The notes: a model not told the origin generated them from the sequence alone. A stretch of DNA of 64,000 nucleotides from Kyrpidia spormannii (GCF_002804065.1 NZ_CP024955.1:2170001-2234000); one strand, 5' to 3'. Numbered from the stretch's first letter, positions 51,385 to 61,862 are shown. Program-made: numbers and translations.

Positions 51385-52218
51385 TCAGCTGTGTTTCCCC
51401 CACAGCACTTTGCGGAAGAACTCCAGCGTCCGCACCCAGGCATCCATGGCCGCCTCGACGTGGTACGCGCCCCGCGTGTCGTTGAAAAAGGCGTGCTTCG
51501 CACCCGGGTACACGTGCGCCTCCCACGCTTTCCCGTTTCGCTGCATGACCTCGGTAAAATCGGGAACCTGACCGGTGATCCCCGGATCCAACTCGGCAAA
51601 AAACCCGATCATCGGGCACTGGATTCCCTTGGCCGTCTCGGCGTCCGGCAACCGCCCGTAGTTCACCACCGCTCCCGCCAGGTCCCGCCGCCGGGCCGCC
51701 AACCGGGCGGACAGCGCCCCGCCCATACAATACCCCACCGAAGCCACGGGTTTTCCCCGAGACGCTTCAAACCCGGCAAGATGCGAAACCAAGCCGTCGA
51801 GGATTTCGGCATAAGTCTCCATATTCGAAGCCATCCCGCCAAACAGCGCCTGGAGGGTCTCGGCGATCTCGGTGCGCGACGGCTCGGGCAGCCGCCCCAG
51901 CGCCTCGTCTCGTTTCTCCGGGCTGCCCCAGGCCTCAGGTGGAAGCGTGTCCAAAAACTCTTTCACCGCTTCAATCCGCTCCTCCGCCATCGCCGGGGGA
52001 CGCGCACCATCGGCGGCATAGAGGTCCGGGGCCACCGCGAGATACCCGGCCTTGGCGAACCGCTCGGTCATATCCCGGATGTGACCGTCCACACCCCAGA
52101 TCTCCTGAATAACCACCACCACAGGCAGAGGCAAGGTCGCCCGTTCCAGCCATACGGCATACCCCCGCCGCCGGGCACCGGCTGCCGACCATTCGATCCA
52201 TTCCTTATGTAAACTCAC
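51385..52218 (-). CDS. dienelactone hydrolase family protein
   Basis: The product is 277 aa. It is an alpha/beta hydrolase with the Cys nucleophile elbow GYCMGG (Cys164), Asp211 (AELDPG) and His242 (KHAFFND); Glu39 (QEIWG) matches the DLH gating residue. Family members open enol-lactones in aromatic degradation or act on related esters. Its ATG overlaps the stop of the metallo-beta-lactamase gene (ATGA), so the two are coupled. Confidence 0.9.
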   Translation of the reverse strand: MSLHKEWIEWSAAGARRRGYAVWLERATLPLPVVVVIQEIWGVDGHIRDMTERFAKAGYLAVAPDLYAADGARPPAMAEERIEAVKEFLDTLPPEAWGSPEKRDEALGRLPEPSRTEIAETLQALFGGMASNMETYAEILDGLVSHLAGFEASRGKPVASVGYCMGGALSARLAARRRDLAGAVVNYGRLPDAETAKGIQCPMIGFFAELDPGITGQVPDFTEVMQRNGKAWEAHVYPGAKHAFFNDTRGAYHVEAAMDAWVRTLEFFRKVLWGKHS

Positions 52219-52874
52219 CGCACGCCCTCCTCATCCCGCAAAAATGGATTGTACCGGCGCTCGTCACCGATGGTAGAGTCCTCCTCGTGGCCCGGATAGA
52301 TCACCGTGTCATCCTCGTAGGGCAAGAGCGACTTTCGGATCGAAGCCAGCAGGACCTCGTAGCTGCCCCCGGGAAAATCCGTCCGGCCGATGGACCCGGC
52401 AAACAACGTATCCCCGGTAAAAACGACCTTCGGGCGAATCGAGGCCCCCTGGGGCGCGATGTCCAGGCAGACTCCCCCAGGCGTGTGACCCGGGGTGTGA
52501 AGAACCTTGACCATCAGCCCCCCAACCTCAAGAACATCTCCGTCTTTTAAACGGTGCTCCGCAGGTCGACAGACCACCGGCCGACCCATGAAAGCCGAGA
52601 GGTTTTTGGCGGGGTCTGTGAGCATCTCGGCATCCGCTTCGTGGACGTACACCGGTGCTCCGGTGCGCTCCCGGAGCGCTTCCAAGCCCATGAGATGATC
52701 CGCGTGGCCGTGGGTGAGAAGAATGGCCCGAACGACCAATCCTCGTTTTTGAAGGTACTCCTCGATGGGTTCGCTCGAGCCTCCGGGGTCGATCACCACC
52801 GCGCCGCCGTCTCCCCCGGAGACAATATAGCAGTTTGTGCCCATCTCATTGATCACCAGCCGCTCGACCCGCAC
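52215..52874 (-). CDS. metallo-beta-lactamase-fold hydrolase (glyoxalase II-like)
   Basis: The product is 219 aa, from GTG 52874 behind AAAGGAGG. Metal ligands are THGHADH, the His in TPGHTPGG, the bridging Asp in FTGDTLF and the late His in IYPGHEE. The compact size without a C-terminal glyoxalase domain fits the YcbL/Bacillus-type hydroxyacylglutathione-like thioesterases. It is 32 nt downstream of dtd and overlaps the DLH gene by 4 nt. Confidence 0.9.
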   Translation of the reverse strand: MRVERLVINEMGTNCYIVSGGDGGAVVIDPGGSSEPIEEYLQKRGLVVRAILLTHGHADHLMGLEALRERTGAPVYVHEADAEMLTDPAKNLSAFMGRPVVCRPAEHRLKDGDVLEVGGLMVKVLHTPGHTPGGVCLDIAPQGASIRPKVVFTGDTLFAGSIGRTDFPGGSYEVLLASIRKSLLPYEDDTVIYPGHEEDSTIGDERRYNPFLRDEEGVR

Positions 52875-52906
52875 TCCCCTTCCTCCTTTCCTGGCAGCCG
52901 AAACAT

Positions 52907-53350
52907 TCAGACCCTGCTGTCCAACCATAACGTCACAGGCCCGTCGTTTACCAGCTCCACGTCCATGTGGGCTCCAAAAACGCCCGTCTCCACCCTCACC
53001 CCCTTCTCCCGAAGGTGGGCGTTCACCCGCTCATACAGAGGCAGGGCTGTCTCCGCCGGCGCGGCCCCTGTAAAATCTGGCCGCCGCCCTTTCCTGCAAT
53101 CGCCGAGGAGCGTAAACTGGGACACCGACAAAACCGCGCCCCCCACATCCAGAACCGATCGCCCCATCTTCCCCGCATCGTCCGGAAAAACCCGGAGCCC
53201 AGCCAACTTCTCCGCCAGCCAAACCGCGTCCGCCTCCCCATCCTGCCTGGAGACGCCGATGAGCACCAGGAGCCCCTTGCCAATGCGGGCCACCCTTTCG
53301 CCTTCCACCCGCACCTCGGCCCGGGAGACCCGTTGTACCACCGCCCGCAC
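52907..53350 (-). CDS. dtd: D-aminoacyl-tRNA deacylase
   Basis: The product is 147 aa from GTG 53350, sharing one base with the relA stop. It removes D-amino acids mischarged on tRNA. The two hallmark motifs are present: SQFTLLGD and the C-terminal [11 protein letters not shown] (usually GPVT). The relA–dtd order is standard in Firmicutes. Confidence 0.95.
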   Translation of the reverse strand: MRAVVQRVSRAEVRVEGERVARIGKGLLVLIGVSRQDGEADAVWLAEKLAGLRVFPDDAGKMGRSVLDVGGAVLSVSQFTLLGDCRKGRRPDFTGAAPAETALPLYERVNAHLREKGVRVETGVFGAHMDVELVNDGPVTLWLDSRV

Positions 53351-55569
53351 TACTGAACCACCCGCCGCACTGTGTAAATATCTCGAATCCGCTTAATCCT
53401 CTCGATCACCGTGTGCAGATGATCGACGTTCCGGATATTGAGGCTCAGGTGAATGATCGCCATCTTGTGCTGGTCCGCCCTTCCGTTTACCGCCGTGATA
53501 TCGGTCTTGGTCTCCGCCACGGCGTTCATCACGTCATTGATGAGACCGCACCGGTCGAGCCCCGTCACCTCAATCTCCACATTGTAGGAAATCTCCGGAG
53601 AACTTTCCCAGGACACATCGATCATGCGGCCCTCGGACTGGGACAGCTGTTTCAAATTCGGACAGTTCGCCCGGTGGACCGACACGCCCCTTCCCCGGGT
53701 CACGTAACCCACAATTTCATCCCCAGGAACCGGGTTACAACACCGGGCAAAGCGCACCAGCAGGTTATCCACCCCTTTTACCCGGATTCCCGAGCTCGAT
53801 TTAGCCCCTTTGCGCTCTCGGCCGTCCCCGGGTATGAGAGCTGGGGTGCTGCGCTCATCCCTGCGCAGCCGCTCCAGCACCCGACCGACCGCCTGCTGGG
53901 CCCCCACGGCGCCGTATCCCACGGCCGCCCACAGATCTTCGGCCTTGCTGTAATGGAGTTTCTCCCCAGTTTCTTGCCAAACCGCTTCGGGAACGTCGGC
54001 CCATTCGATCCCGTGTTTTTTCAACTCCCGCTCCAAGAGTTCCTTCCCTTTTCCGACGTTCTCCTCCCGATGCTCTTTTTTAAACCACTGGCGGATCCGG
54101 CTCTTGGCCTGGGACGATTTTACAATCTTAAGCCAATCTCGACTGGGTCCGTAACTGTGCTTGGAGGTCAATATTTCCACAATGTCCCCGGTTTTCAACC
54201 GATAATCCAAGGGCACAATGCGGCCGTTCACCCGGGCGCCCACACACCGGTTTCCGATATCCGTGTGGATCCGGTAGGCAAAATCGATGGGCACCGAACC
54301 CGTGGGCAGGGCCACCACATCCCCTTTGGGGGTGAAGACAAACACTTCATCGGAGAACAGATCGACTTTCAACGTCTCCATAAAATCCTGGGCATCGCGA
54401 AAATCTTGTTGCCATTCGAGAATCTCCCGAAACCAAGCGAGTTTCTGCTGAAAGGAAGGATCGGAGGTCCGTCCGCCTTGCTTGTAGAGCCAGTGGGCGG
54501 CGATCCCGTACTCCGCCGTGCGGTGCATCTCCCAGGTGCGGATCTGGATCTCCAGGGGCTCTCCTTGGGGGCCGACAACGGTGGTGTGGAGGCTTTGGTA
54601 CATGTTGGGTTTTGGCATCGCAATGTAATCCTTGAACCGGCCCGGCAAAGGGCGCCACAACGTGTGAACAACGCCGAGAATCGCGTAACAGTCTTTAATG
54701 TTGTCAACAATCACCCGAACTGCCAGTAAGTCATAAATTTCGCCAAACTGCTTATTCTGGTTGACCATCTTTCGATATACACTGTAGATGTGTTTCGGCC
54801 GACCGGAAATGTCCGCTTTAATGTTCAGCTCAACGAACTTTTCTTTTAACGTGTCGATGACCTTTTGGATGTACGCTTCCCGCTCCCGGCGCTTCTTGGT
54901 CATCAGATTGGCGATGCGATAGTATTGCTGAGGATTCAGGTAGCGCAACGCAAGGTCTTCCAGCTCCCACTGAATCCGGGAGATACCAAGCCTGTGGGCA
55001 AGGGGTGCAAAGATCTCCAAAGTCTCCTTCGCGATCCGCATCTGCTTCTGTTCGGGAACGTGGCGAAGGGTCCGCATGTTGTGAAGCCGGTCCGCCAGTT
55101 TAATCAGAATCACCCGGATATCTTTGGCCATCGCCAAAAGCATCTTCCGCAGGTTCTCCGCCTGCTGCTCCTCCCGGGTGGCGTACTGAATGCGGCGCAA
55201 CTTCGTCACGCCGTCCACCAAGGCCACCACTTCCGGCCCGAACCGCTTCCCGATCTCCTCCAACGTCACCGGCGTATCTTCGACCACATCATGCAACAGC
55301 GCAGCCGTCAACGTCGTCCCATCGAGATGGAGGTCGGCCAGGATCTCCGTTACGGCGATGGGGTGAAGGATGTAATCTTCCCCAGAGCTGCGTTTCTGAC
55401 CCGCATGCGCCGCTTTGGCCAAGGCGAAGGCCTCGCGCAAACGCGCAATCTCCCCTTCTTCGGCATAACCGCGCACTTTCTCGCAAAGAAGATCGAAGGC
55501 CCGCTCCGCCGGATCCGGTTTTCTCGGGGCCGTTTCGGCCGACTCAATACTGGACAAGTGATAGGACAT
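53350..55569 (-). CDS. relA: bifunctional (p)ppGpp synthetase/hydrolase RelA/SpoT
   Basis: The product is 739 aa from ATG 55569, within the last 26 nt of apt; no strong ribosome site is seen, so coupling is likely. Domains in order: HD hydrolase (about 45–200, [10 protein letters not shown]), synthetase (about 230–350, [13 protein letters not shown], with [11 protein letters not shown]), TGS (about 395–455, [15 protein letters not shown]) and C-terminal ACT (about 665–739). It makes and degrades the stringent-response alarmone. Confidence 0.96.
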   Translation of the reverse strand: MSYHLSSIESAETAPRKPDPAERAFDLLCEKVRGYAEEGEIARLREAFALAKAAHAGQKRSSGEDYILHPIAVTEILADLHLDGTTLTAALLHDVVEDTPVTLEEIGKRFGPEVVALVDGVTKLRRIQYATREEQQAENLRKMLLAMAKDIRVILIKLADRLHNMRTLRHVPEQKQMRIAKETLEIFAPLAHRLGISRIQWELEDLALRYLNPQQYYRIANLMTKKRREREAYIQKVIDTLKEKFVELNIKADISGRPKHIYSVYRKMVNQNKQFGEIYDLLAVRVIVDNIKDCYAILGVVHTLWRPLPGRFKDYIAMPKPNMYQSLHTTVVGPQGEPLEIQIRTWEMHRTAEYGIAAHWLYKQGGRTSDPSFQQKLAWFREILEWQQDFRDAQDFMETLKVDLFSDEVFVFTPKGDVVALPTGSVPIDFAYRIHTDIGNRCVGARVNGRIVPLDYRLKTGDIVEILTSKHSYGPSRDWLKIVKSSQAKSRIRQWFKKEHREENVGKGKELLERELKKHGIEWADVPEAVWQETGEKLHYSKAEDLWAAVGYGAVGAQQAVGRVLERLRRDERSTPALIPGDGRERKGAKSSSGIRVKGVDNLLVRFARCCNPVPGDEIVGYVTRGRGVSVHRANCPNLKQLSQSEGRMIDVSWESSPEISYNVEIEVTGLDRCGLINDVMNAVAETKTDITAVNGRADQHKMAIIHLSLNIRNVDHLHTVIERIKRIRDIYTVRRVVQ

Positions 55570-56056
55570 TGTAGCCGGCGAGTTTCGCCCGTCCCTCCAA
55601 CTCGGTCAATTCAATAAGAAAAACACAGCCGACCACCGCCGCCCCCAGCTGCTCCACCAACCGAATCGTCGAGCGAATGGTGCCGCCGGTAGCCAGAAGA
55701 TCATCCGCCACCAACACCCGCTGCCCCGGCCGCAACGCGTCTTTGTGAATATCCAGGCGATCACTTCCATATTCCAAATCATACGCCACGGAAACTGTCT
55801 CCGCAGGCAACTTGCCCGCTTTGCGCACCGGAACAAAACCCAATCCCATGGCGTATGCCACGGGGGCACCGATGACGAATCCCCGGGCCTCGGGACCCAC
55901 GACGATCTCAGGCGCCAAGGGCCGGGCCAGGGAAACCAGGGAGTCGATGGCGGCCCGGTATGCCCGTCCATCCTTTAACAGAGGCGTGATGTCTTTAAAC
56001 GACACCCCCGGTTGTGGGAAATCAGGGATGACCCGAATGTGCGACTGAAAATCCAT
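55544..56056 (-). CDS. apt: adenine phosphoribosyltransferase
   Basis: The product is 170 aa; ATG 56056 gives the standard APRT length and has GGAGG upstream. It salvages adenine to AMP using PRPP. Motifs are [28 protein letters not shown] and the PRPP loop [13 protein letters not shown]. First gene of the apt–relA–dtd transcript. Confidence 0.96.
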   Translation of the reverse strand: MDFQSHIRVIPDFPQPGVSFKDITPLLKDGRAYRAAIDSLVSLARPLAPEIVVGPEARGFVIGAPVAYAMGLGFVPVRKAGKLPAETVSVAYDLEYGSDRLDIHKDALRPGQRVLVADDLLATGGTIRSTIRLVEQLGAAVVGCVFLIELTELEGRAKLAGYNVLSLVQY

Positions 56057-56089
56057 CGTCGGAAAACGCCTCCATATATGAATATGTTC

Positions 56090-56119
56090 ATTATAGTACG
56101 GCGGTCGTCCCCGTCGCAA
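56090..56119 (-). promoter_or_regulatory. promoter of apt–relA–dtd
   Basis: Minus strand TTGCGA (56114–56119), 18 nt, TATAAT (56090–56095); leader about 27 nt to the apt start. Confidence 0.7.
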
Positions 56120-56138
56120 GCGTCAGTCCCCCGTCATC

Positions 56139-56162
56139 CCGGGGAGGCACTAACCTCCCCGG
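56139..56162. terminator. hairpin after secF
   Basis: CCGGGGAGG/CCTCCCCGG, a perfect 9-bp stem with a 6-nt loop, begins 5 nt past the secF stop. No T-run follows. Confidence 0.5.
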
Positions 56163-56167
56163 TCGGT

Positions 56168-57064
56168 TCATTTAGCCGCCGTGCGCCGAAGTTCCCGGCC
56201 CCGCCAGGCAACCCAGAGGGGACTCGCAATAAAAATCGAAGAGTAGGCGCCGCTGATGAGACCGATCAGCAGAGCCAACGAGAAATTGTGAATGGACGCG
56301 CTTCCGAACAAAAACAGGCTCAAGGCGGCGATCACCACCGTGAGCACGGTATAGATCGACCGGCGCATCGTCTGCCACAAACTTTGATCCACCAGGTGTT
56401 CCAGGTCTTCGACGGTCTTGATTTTGGCGTTTTTCAAGTTATCCCGGATTCGGTCGAAGATCACGATGGTGTCGTTGATCGAGTACCCCACGATGGTCAG
56501 GACCGCCGCGATAAAAGGCAAATCGATCTCCCGACGCAAAAGGGCGAAGAGCGAAATCACAATAAAAGCGTCGTGAAGAAGGGCCACTACCCCCGCCACG
56601 CCAAAGCGAAACTCAAACCGAATCGCCACATAAACCAAGATGCCAAGAGATGCCAACCCGATCCCGTACATCGCATTGCGGCTCAACTCCCGGGCAACCA
56701 GGGGTTCCACACTGTCGATGCCGATCTTGGCCTGGGGATACTGCTTTTGAATCGCCGCCGTGAGTTGAGGCTCTTTGGCCGGGTCCAGTCGGTCCTTGAG
56801 CCGCACCACAGCCGTCTCCCCCCGAGCTCCGGCCGACGTCACATCACCCGGAGAAACGGATAAGCCTTGGCTCTGCAAAAGATGAATGATATCCTGGGTT
56901 TTCCAACCCGGGCCCAGATCCATCTGAACTCGACTTCCCGCGCGAAAATCTGTGCCGAGATTGAGCCCGAACAGGAGGATCGCCACGATCCCCAGCACCG
57001 TAATTAAAAGCGAAAATGCAAAGTACCATTTTCGGTGGCGAGTGATGGGAAACAGAACCTTCAC
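56168..57064 (-). CDS. secF: protein translocase subunit SecF
   Basis: The product is 298 aa from GTG 57064, overlapping the secD stop by 4 nt. It has six membrane helices. The first large periplasmic loop begins LGTDFRAGSRVQMDLG, and the family motif TIVGYSINDTIVIFDRIRDN is present. With SecD it uses proton motive force to assist SecYEG export. Separate secD and secF is ancestral; many Bacillus fuse them. Confidence 0.96.
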   Translation of the reverse strand: MKVLFPITRHRKWYFAFSLLITVLGIVAILLFGLNLGTDFRAGSRVQMDLGPGWKTQDIIHLLQSQGLSVSPGDVTSAGARGETAVVRLKDRLDPAKEPQLTAAIQKQYPQAKIGIDSVEPLVARELSRNAMYGIGLASLGILVYVAIRFEFRFGVAGVVALLHDAFIVISLFALLRREIDLPFIAAVLTIVGYSINDTIVIFDRIRDNLKNAKIKTVEDLEHLVDQSLWQTMRRSIYTVLTVVIAALSLFLFGSASIHNFSLALLIGLISGAYSSIFIASPLWVAWRGRELRRTAAK

Positions 57065-58305
57065 CGCGCCTCGCCCCCTTCCTTCAGCCCGTACAATCCC
57101 GGCCGATTCAGCCAGTTAGCCGTAACCACCAGATGCAAGAGCCACCGGCTTAAAAACACGGCTGTCAGCATGCTGATGATGATGCTCACCACTAAGGCAA
57201 CGGCGAAGCCGCGAACCGACCCCGTTCCGAAGAAATAGAGAACCACCCCCGCAACCACCGTGGTGATGTTGGAGTCGAGAATCGTCCCCAGGGATTTGCG
57301 CGTTCCGGTAACAAAAGCCGATATGAGAGACTTCCCATTATTGAACTCGTCCCGGATCCGCTCATAGGTGATGATGTTTGCATCCACCGCCATGCCCACC
57401 CCGAGCACCAGGGCCGCTAACCCGGGCAGCGTCAATGTGACCTTGAGCCCCGCAAAGACCACGATGATCAGGTACATGTAAGCGATCAAAGAAATCACCG
57501 CGATCACGCCAGGGATTCGATACCAAATGATCATGAACAGGAAAATCGCCGCCACCGCGACCGCCGCGGCGATCATCGTTTGATGAAGGGCGGCCTGTCC
57601 CAACGTCGCCCCTACAGCCGTGGAGCTGAGCTCCTTCAATGGGTAAGGCAGCGCGCCCGCATTCAGCAAATTCGCCAAGCGAATCGCGTCGTCCGGGGTC
57701 TTTTCTCCTTCAATCACCGCATGGCCATCTGGGATGACTGCTTTTACTTGGGGAGCGCTGATCACCTGGCCGTCGAGCACAATGGCGATGGGCTGGCCCA
57801 GGTATTTTTGCGTAATATCCCGGAACTTGGCCGGATCTTGGAATTCCACCGCCACCAGCGGCGCGTTGGTCTGGGGATCGGCTTCGTATTTGGCATTGCT
57901 TTTGAGATCTTTTCCCGTCAAAAGAACCGTTCCGTCCGAAGCCTTGAACTCCAACACCGCCGGTTTGCCCAGCATTTGCCTGGCCTTTTCCTGGTCGGAT
58001 ACACCGGCAAGCTGTACCCGAATGCGGTCGGTCCCTTCCACCTGGATCGACGGTTCCGCCACCCCCAGCGCATTGATACGCCGGTCCAACGCCGCCACCG
58101 TCGCCTTGACGGCATTCTGGTCAACCTTTTGGCCGGGGGGTGGGACAATTTGATACAAAACATCAAAACCGCCCTGCAGGTCGAGACCCAGAACGATCCG
58201 GTGAATCACCTTCGGGGTCGTCCATCCCGCCAGGGCGCCAAAAAGAATGATGAACAAAAAAAATAACGCAATCCGTTTCCATACAGGTTTTGATGAACGG
58301 CTCAT
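57061..58305 (-). CDS. secD: protein translocase subunit SecD
   Basis: The product is 414 aa from ATG 58305, behind GAGGAGG. The N-terminal helix is followed by LGLDLQGGFDVLYQI, a periplasmic domain, and a C-terminal six-helix region with ALVLGVGMAVDANIITYERIRDE. Paired with secF by overlap. The longer open frame upstream lacks a ribosome site. Confidence 0.96.
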   Translation of the reverse strand: MSRSSKPVWKRIALFFLFIILFGALAGWTTPKVIHRIVLGLDLQGGFDVLYQIVPPPGQKVDQNAVKATVAALDRRINALGVAEPSIQVEGTDRIRVQLAGVSDQEKARQMLGKPAVLEFKASDGTVLLTGKDLKSNAKYEADPQTNAPLVAVEFQDPAKFRDITQKYLGQPIAIVLDGQVISAPQVKAVIPDGHAVIEGEKTPDDAIRLANLLNAGALPYPLKELSSTAVGATLGQAALHQTMIAAAVAVAAIFLFMIIWYRIPGVIAVISLIAYMYLIIVVFAGLKVTLTLPGLAALVLGVGMAVDANIITYERIRDEFNNGKSLISAFVTGTRKSLGTILDSNITTVVAGVVLYFFGTGSVRGFAVALVVSIIISMLTAVFLSRWLLHLVVTANWLNRPGLYGLKEGGEAR

Positions 58306-58408
58306 GACGTTCCTCCTCGACTGCTCGGCCATATTCTCATAGTAGCAACAACTTCCTTTCCCTGTCAAACCGCAGGTTCCACCGCGCCGCGCCCAGTCGG
58401 CGGTCTCT

Positions 58409-58666
58409 CTATTCCCCTTTCATCGCCTTCACCATGGCCCAATCCATATATTGAGTGGGTTTAAGAGAAAGAATATCGTTGACGATCCGATGAAGAGCCG
58501 GAAAACCGTCTTTGTACCGGGAAGAGACACACTGCCAGATTTCCTGGCCCGTGACATTATCGTAACCGAGCACCTCAAATTCCCGTGCCTTGCTGTGGCA
58601 CAACTCCTCAATGCTCCGGGTCAACTCCTCGGGTGACATCATCGGCCATTCCTCCGGCGCAAGCAT
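58409..58666 (-). CDS. comN: ComN-family post-transcriptional regulator
   Basis: The product is 85 aa from ATG 58666; ATG 58642 has an equally good GGAGG site and would remove 8 residues. The core, ELCHSKAREFEVLGYDNVT, QEIWQCVSSRYKDGFPAL and VNDILSLKPTQYMDW, matches Firmicute post-transcriptional regulator ComN/YrzD. In Bacillus subtilis ComN affects comE mRNA localisation. The neighbourhood (spoVB on one side, secDF on the other) is the usual one. Confidence 0.85.
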   Translation of the reverse strand: MLAPEEWPMMSPEELTRSIEELCHSKAREFEVLGYDNVTGQEIWQCVSSRYKDGFPALHRIVNDILSLKPTQYMDWAMVKAMKGE

Positions 58667-58808
58667 CGGCATCGCCTCCCCCACCACCAGTAATTCGCGG
58701 CCGAGATCTGAATTCCTTCCGACCGGACCCTTTCCTCGAACTGGAGCCCGGGACTATTCCCGGACAAACCCGCATAGGGTGAAAAAGGGACTGGCCTGAG
58801 GAGGGAGG

Positions 58809-60374
58809 ATGGGGATGGGAGCTGGGCAATTTTTTCGAGGGGCCTTGATCTTGACCGTGGCCGCTCTGATCACCCGAGTGATGGGGTTTGTTTACCGATT
58901 CTTTCTCGCCAACCTCATTCACGATCAGGGCATGGGCCTCTTTCAGACGGTGTCCCCGCTGTTGAGCTTTGTCCTGACTTTGACAACCCTCAGCTTGTCC
59001 ACGGCCGTCTCCAAGTGCGTGGCGGAGGCAGCAGCGACCGAGGATACCGGGTTTATTCAGCGGGTGCTGCTCATCTCCTTCGGCGTGGTGACCGGCTTGT
59101 CCGCCGCCGGCACCCTGGCCCTTCTGGCGGCCGCCCCCTGGCTCGCCCGGACCATTTTTCACAATCCTGACACCTATCCCTTGCTCGTGGCCATGTTGCC
59201 CCTGATTCCCATCATCAGCATCGCCTCGGTGGTACGCGGATACCTTCAGGGGCTGCAACACATGAACCCTTTGGCCGTCTCCGTCATTCTTGAACAGACG
59301 ATCCGCATCGGCAGCGTCTATTGGCTCATCGGTTTCGCCCTTCCCTACGGTCTGCCCTACGCTGTGGCCGCGGCGATGGTAGGGTCGGTCCTGGGAGAAC
59401 TTTCCGGTCTGCTTTTTTTGCTCTGGCGGGCCCGCCCGCTGACGCCCACCGGAACCTGGGCCGTTTGGCGCCACGTGAGCGGCCAGCGAAGTTCCACCCG
59501 GTCCGCGGTCCGGGCTCTCCAGAGCATCGCCATCCCGGTGACTGCCAGCCGACTGTTGGGATCTTTCGCCTATGCCCTGGAACCCGTCTTCGTACACCGC
59601 TCTTTGATCATCGCGGGGATGACTGCTTCGATGGCCACCGCCTTTTACGGACAATATGCGGGCATGGCCGCGCCTCTGATCCTCCTGCCCACCGTGGTGA
59701 CCTACTCGCTGTCCACGGCCCTGGTCCCCGCCGTGTCCGAAGCGGCGGCGGAGCAGCGAACGGGCCTCATCCGGCGCCGCCTTTCTCAGGCGTTGCGCAT
59801 CTCGGCCATCATCGGCTTTCCCACATCCGCCTGGCTGTATTTATTTGCCGAACCCCTGTCCGAAGGACTGTACCACAACGCCTCGGTGGCCGTCATCGTC
59901 AAACAGCTCGCTCCGGTGGGATTTCTGTTGTACCTCCAGGCCCCCCTCGCCAGCATTTTACAGGGGCTGGACCGGGCAGATCTCGCCATGCGCAATTCCA
60001 TCGCGGGATCCGTCCTGCGCCTCGGGCTCATCTGGTGGCTCGCTTCCCAAAGCGCCTACCATATTCTCGGCGTGCTGTGGGCGGTGGTGGCATCGATCTG
60101 CTTCACCACCCTCCTCCATAGTGTTTCCTTGGGAAGACTGATCGGATTTCCCATCCCGGCCATGGACCTGGTCAAAATCGCTCTGGCCACTTTTGGTACC
60201 TACGCCTGGATGAGTTATGTGACGCTGTGGACCCAGTCCCCCTGGGCGGAGATCTTGCTCTCAGCCACCCTGGGTGCCGCGGTCTACACCGCTTTGCTCA
60301 TGCTGCTTGGCGTCGTACACCCGAACAGCCTGGTTCGCTTGATCCGCGCCATCCCCCGGGGCCCCGCCGCCTAA
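58809..60374 (+). CDS. spoVB: stage V sporulation protein B / MviN-like flippase
   Basis: The product is 521 aa from ATG 58809 (or ATG 58815; both follow GAGGAGGGAGG). It has about 14 membrane helices of the MATE/MviN superfamily. The N-terminal LTVAALITRVMGFVYRFFLA is typical of SpoVB. SpoVB relatives flip lipid-linked precursors for spore cortex. Its last 114 nt overlap the convergent DUF421 gene. Confidence 0.92.
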   Translation: MGMGAGQFFRGALILTVAALITRVMGFVYRFFLANLIHDQGMGLFQTVSPLLSFVLTLTTLSLSTAVSKCVAEAAATEDTGFIQRVLLISFGVVTGLSAAGTLALLAAAPWLARTIFHNPDTYPLLVAMLPLIPIISIASVVRGYLQGLQHMNPLAVSVILEQTIRIGSVYWLIGFALPYGLPYAVAAAMVGSVLGELSGLLFLLWRARPLTPTGTWAVWRHVSGQRSSTRSAVRALQSIAIPVTASRLLGSFAYALEPVFVHRSLIIAGMTASMATAFYGQYAGMAAPLILLPTVVTYSLSTALVPAVSEAAAEQRTGLIRRRLSQALRISAIIGFPTSAWLYLFAEPLSEGLYHNASVAVIVKQLAPVGFLLYLQAPLASILQGLDRADLAMRNSIAGSVLRLGLIWWLASQSAYHILGVLWAVVASICFTTLLHSVSLGRLIGFPIPAMDLVKIALATFGTYAWMSYVTLWTQSPWAEILLSATLGAAVYTALLMLLGVVHPNSLVRLIRAIPRGPAA

Positions 60375-61085
60375 ACCCGGTCCGCCCCGGGCACCCGCCG
60401 CCCCTGCGGCGCTGTCCTTCGGATCCACATACCACCTGCCCCGGCTGTCGATGTGGGCGTAAAAGATCCTCCTCATGTCCGGGTACCCCCTCGCGGCCAG
60501 TTCTTGCTTCAGCCACCCGGAGTCCCGGCCCAGCCGGGCCAAACCCGGAGGGTAGGGTTCACCGTCCAACACAAGGATCACCGGCAGGGCTCCGGTTTGC
60601 CCGCCCATCCCAAGATCCTCCCGATTGACCGGCTGCCGCCCCTCCTTCAGCCACACAGACAGCTTCCCCGACGGCTCCATCAGGGCCAACTCCACGTCGT
60701 CCACCCGGAAAATGCCCTTTTCCCGCAACTGCATCATCAAATCATCGAGGTTATAACGAAGGCGGCCCATCGCCTTTTCCTGCAAATGGCCGCCTTCAAT
60801 CACCGCCACCGGGCGGCCGTCGATCAACCGTCGAAACCAAGAACTCCGGAGTGAAAGTTGGGAAACGGCCAACTGCAGACCAGCCAAAAGAGCGATGGTT
60901 GCCACCGCGTGCCACAACCGCGACCCGCGGGGGTCTTCGAGTGCAATGGCCGACAATTCCGCAATCATAATCGAGACCACCAGATCAAAGATGGACAGCT
61001 TGCCAATCTCCCGACGGCCCATAATCCGCATCACGATAAGGACAAACAGATAAACAAAGACTGTGCGCCCGATCCACAACCCCAT
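60261..61085 (-). CDS. DUF421 membrane protein (YetF/YcaP-like)
   Basis: The product is 274 aa, from ATG 61085 behind GGGAGGGA. Three N-terminal helices precede the conserved block MGRREIGKLSIFDLVVSIM. A soluble domain follows, with GRPVAVIEGGHLQEKAMGR and RYNLDDLMMQLREKGIFRV. The last 45 residues are Gly/Ala-rich, low-complexity and encoded antisense to the spoVB 3' end, suggesting loss of an earlier stop. Family function is unknown; in Bacillus many DUF421 genes are sporulation-linked. Confidence 0.9.
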   Translation of the reverse strand: MGLWIGRTVFVYLFVLIVMRIMGRREIGKLSIFDLVVSIMIAELSAIALEDPRGSRLWHAVATIALLAGLQLAVSQLSLRSSWFRRLIDGRPVAVIEGGHLQEKAMGRLRYNLDDLMMQLREKGIFRVDDVELALMEPSGKLSVWLKEGRQPVNREDLGMGGQTGALPVILVLDGEPYPPGLARLGRDSGWLKQELAARGYPDMRRIFYAHIDSRGRWYVDPKDSAAGAAGARGGPGLGGGAPGDGADQANQAVRVYDAKQHEQSGVDRGTQGG

Positions 61086-61354
61086 GAATCTCCCTCCCGC
61101 CGGTCCCTAAAAACGGGAGCCGAACCGGCGAACCATCCTCTTTGCGAAATGCCCGGGAGCGTCCAATGTTCGAATTCTGTCTCAACCGCTTCATGTCCCG
61201 CGGTTCGGCTTTATCCAGCCTTGCCCCGGCCCGCATCTTCCATACCTGAACCCTCATCCCGGCACATATTTCCGACCTGCCGTCTCATATACATGTACCG
61301 GTTTCGGACATCCGCGCCTTCGGTACCCAACCGGGCCATCGGGAGGAATGAAAA

Positions 61355-61756
61355 ATGGCCGATTTTTCAGGACCCTCGCCCTCTCCGTCTCGTCCATCCG
61401 CGGTCGCTGTCTTATACGGACTGATCGTGAGCCTGTGCACCGCCTTGGTGGGCATTCTGATCGTGGCGTCCGCCCTGAGTTGGACCCCGCTGTCAGAACG
61501 TTCGCTGCCCTATCTCACCTTTACTATTCACGTTCTGGCCGTCGTGGTCGGAGCCCTGTGGGCCGCCCGCATGGCCGGGGAGCGGGGGTGGTACTACGGG
61601 ACCATCACCGGCCTCGGCTACGCCCTGACGGTGACGATCCTGGCCCTGACCTCCGCAGAGGTCACGTGGAGCCCCGCGGCGTTCATTCAGGGCGTGCTCC
61701 TCGTGGTCATCGGAACGTTCGGAGGCGTCATCGGGGTCAATCTGAAACGGGAATAA
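61355..61756 (+). CDS. TIGR04086-family membrane protein
   Basis: The product is 133 aa, from ATG 61355 behind GGGAGGAA. Four hydrophobic helices with a Gly-rich third and fourth (GYALTVTILALTS, VIGTFGGVIGVNLKRE) and family motif HVLAVVVGALWAARMAGERGW. TIGR04086 (YrzE-like) proteins are encoded near yajC and secDF in spore-formers; function unknown. Confidence 0.85.
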   Translation: MADFSGPSPSPSRPSAVAVLYGLIVSLCTALVGILIVASALSWTPLSERSLPYLTFTIHVLAVVVGALWAARMAGERGWYYGTITGLGYALTVTILALTSAEVTWSPAAFIQGVLLVVIGTFGGVIGVNLKRE

Positions 61757-61862
61757 CGGCGGAAGGGCGGCCATCGGGCAAGCCGACTTCCCACCAGCCG
61801 GATTTCGTCTGCGGAACGGGTCGGGTCCCACCTGCCCGATGAACTCAAGCCTTCCTGTAGGT

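Noticed and set aside
53413-54729. 438-aa plus-strand ORF over relA
   Set aside because: Antisense shadow; relA domains on the minus strand are unambiguous.
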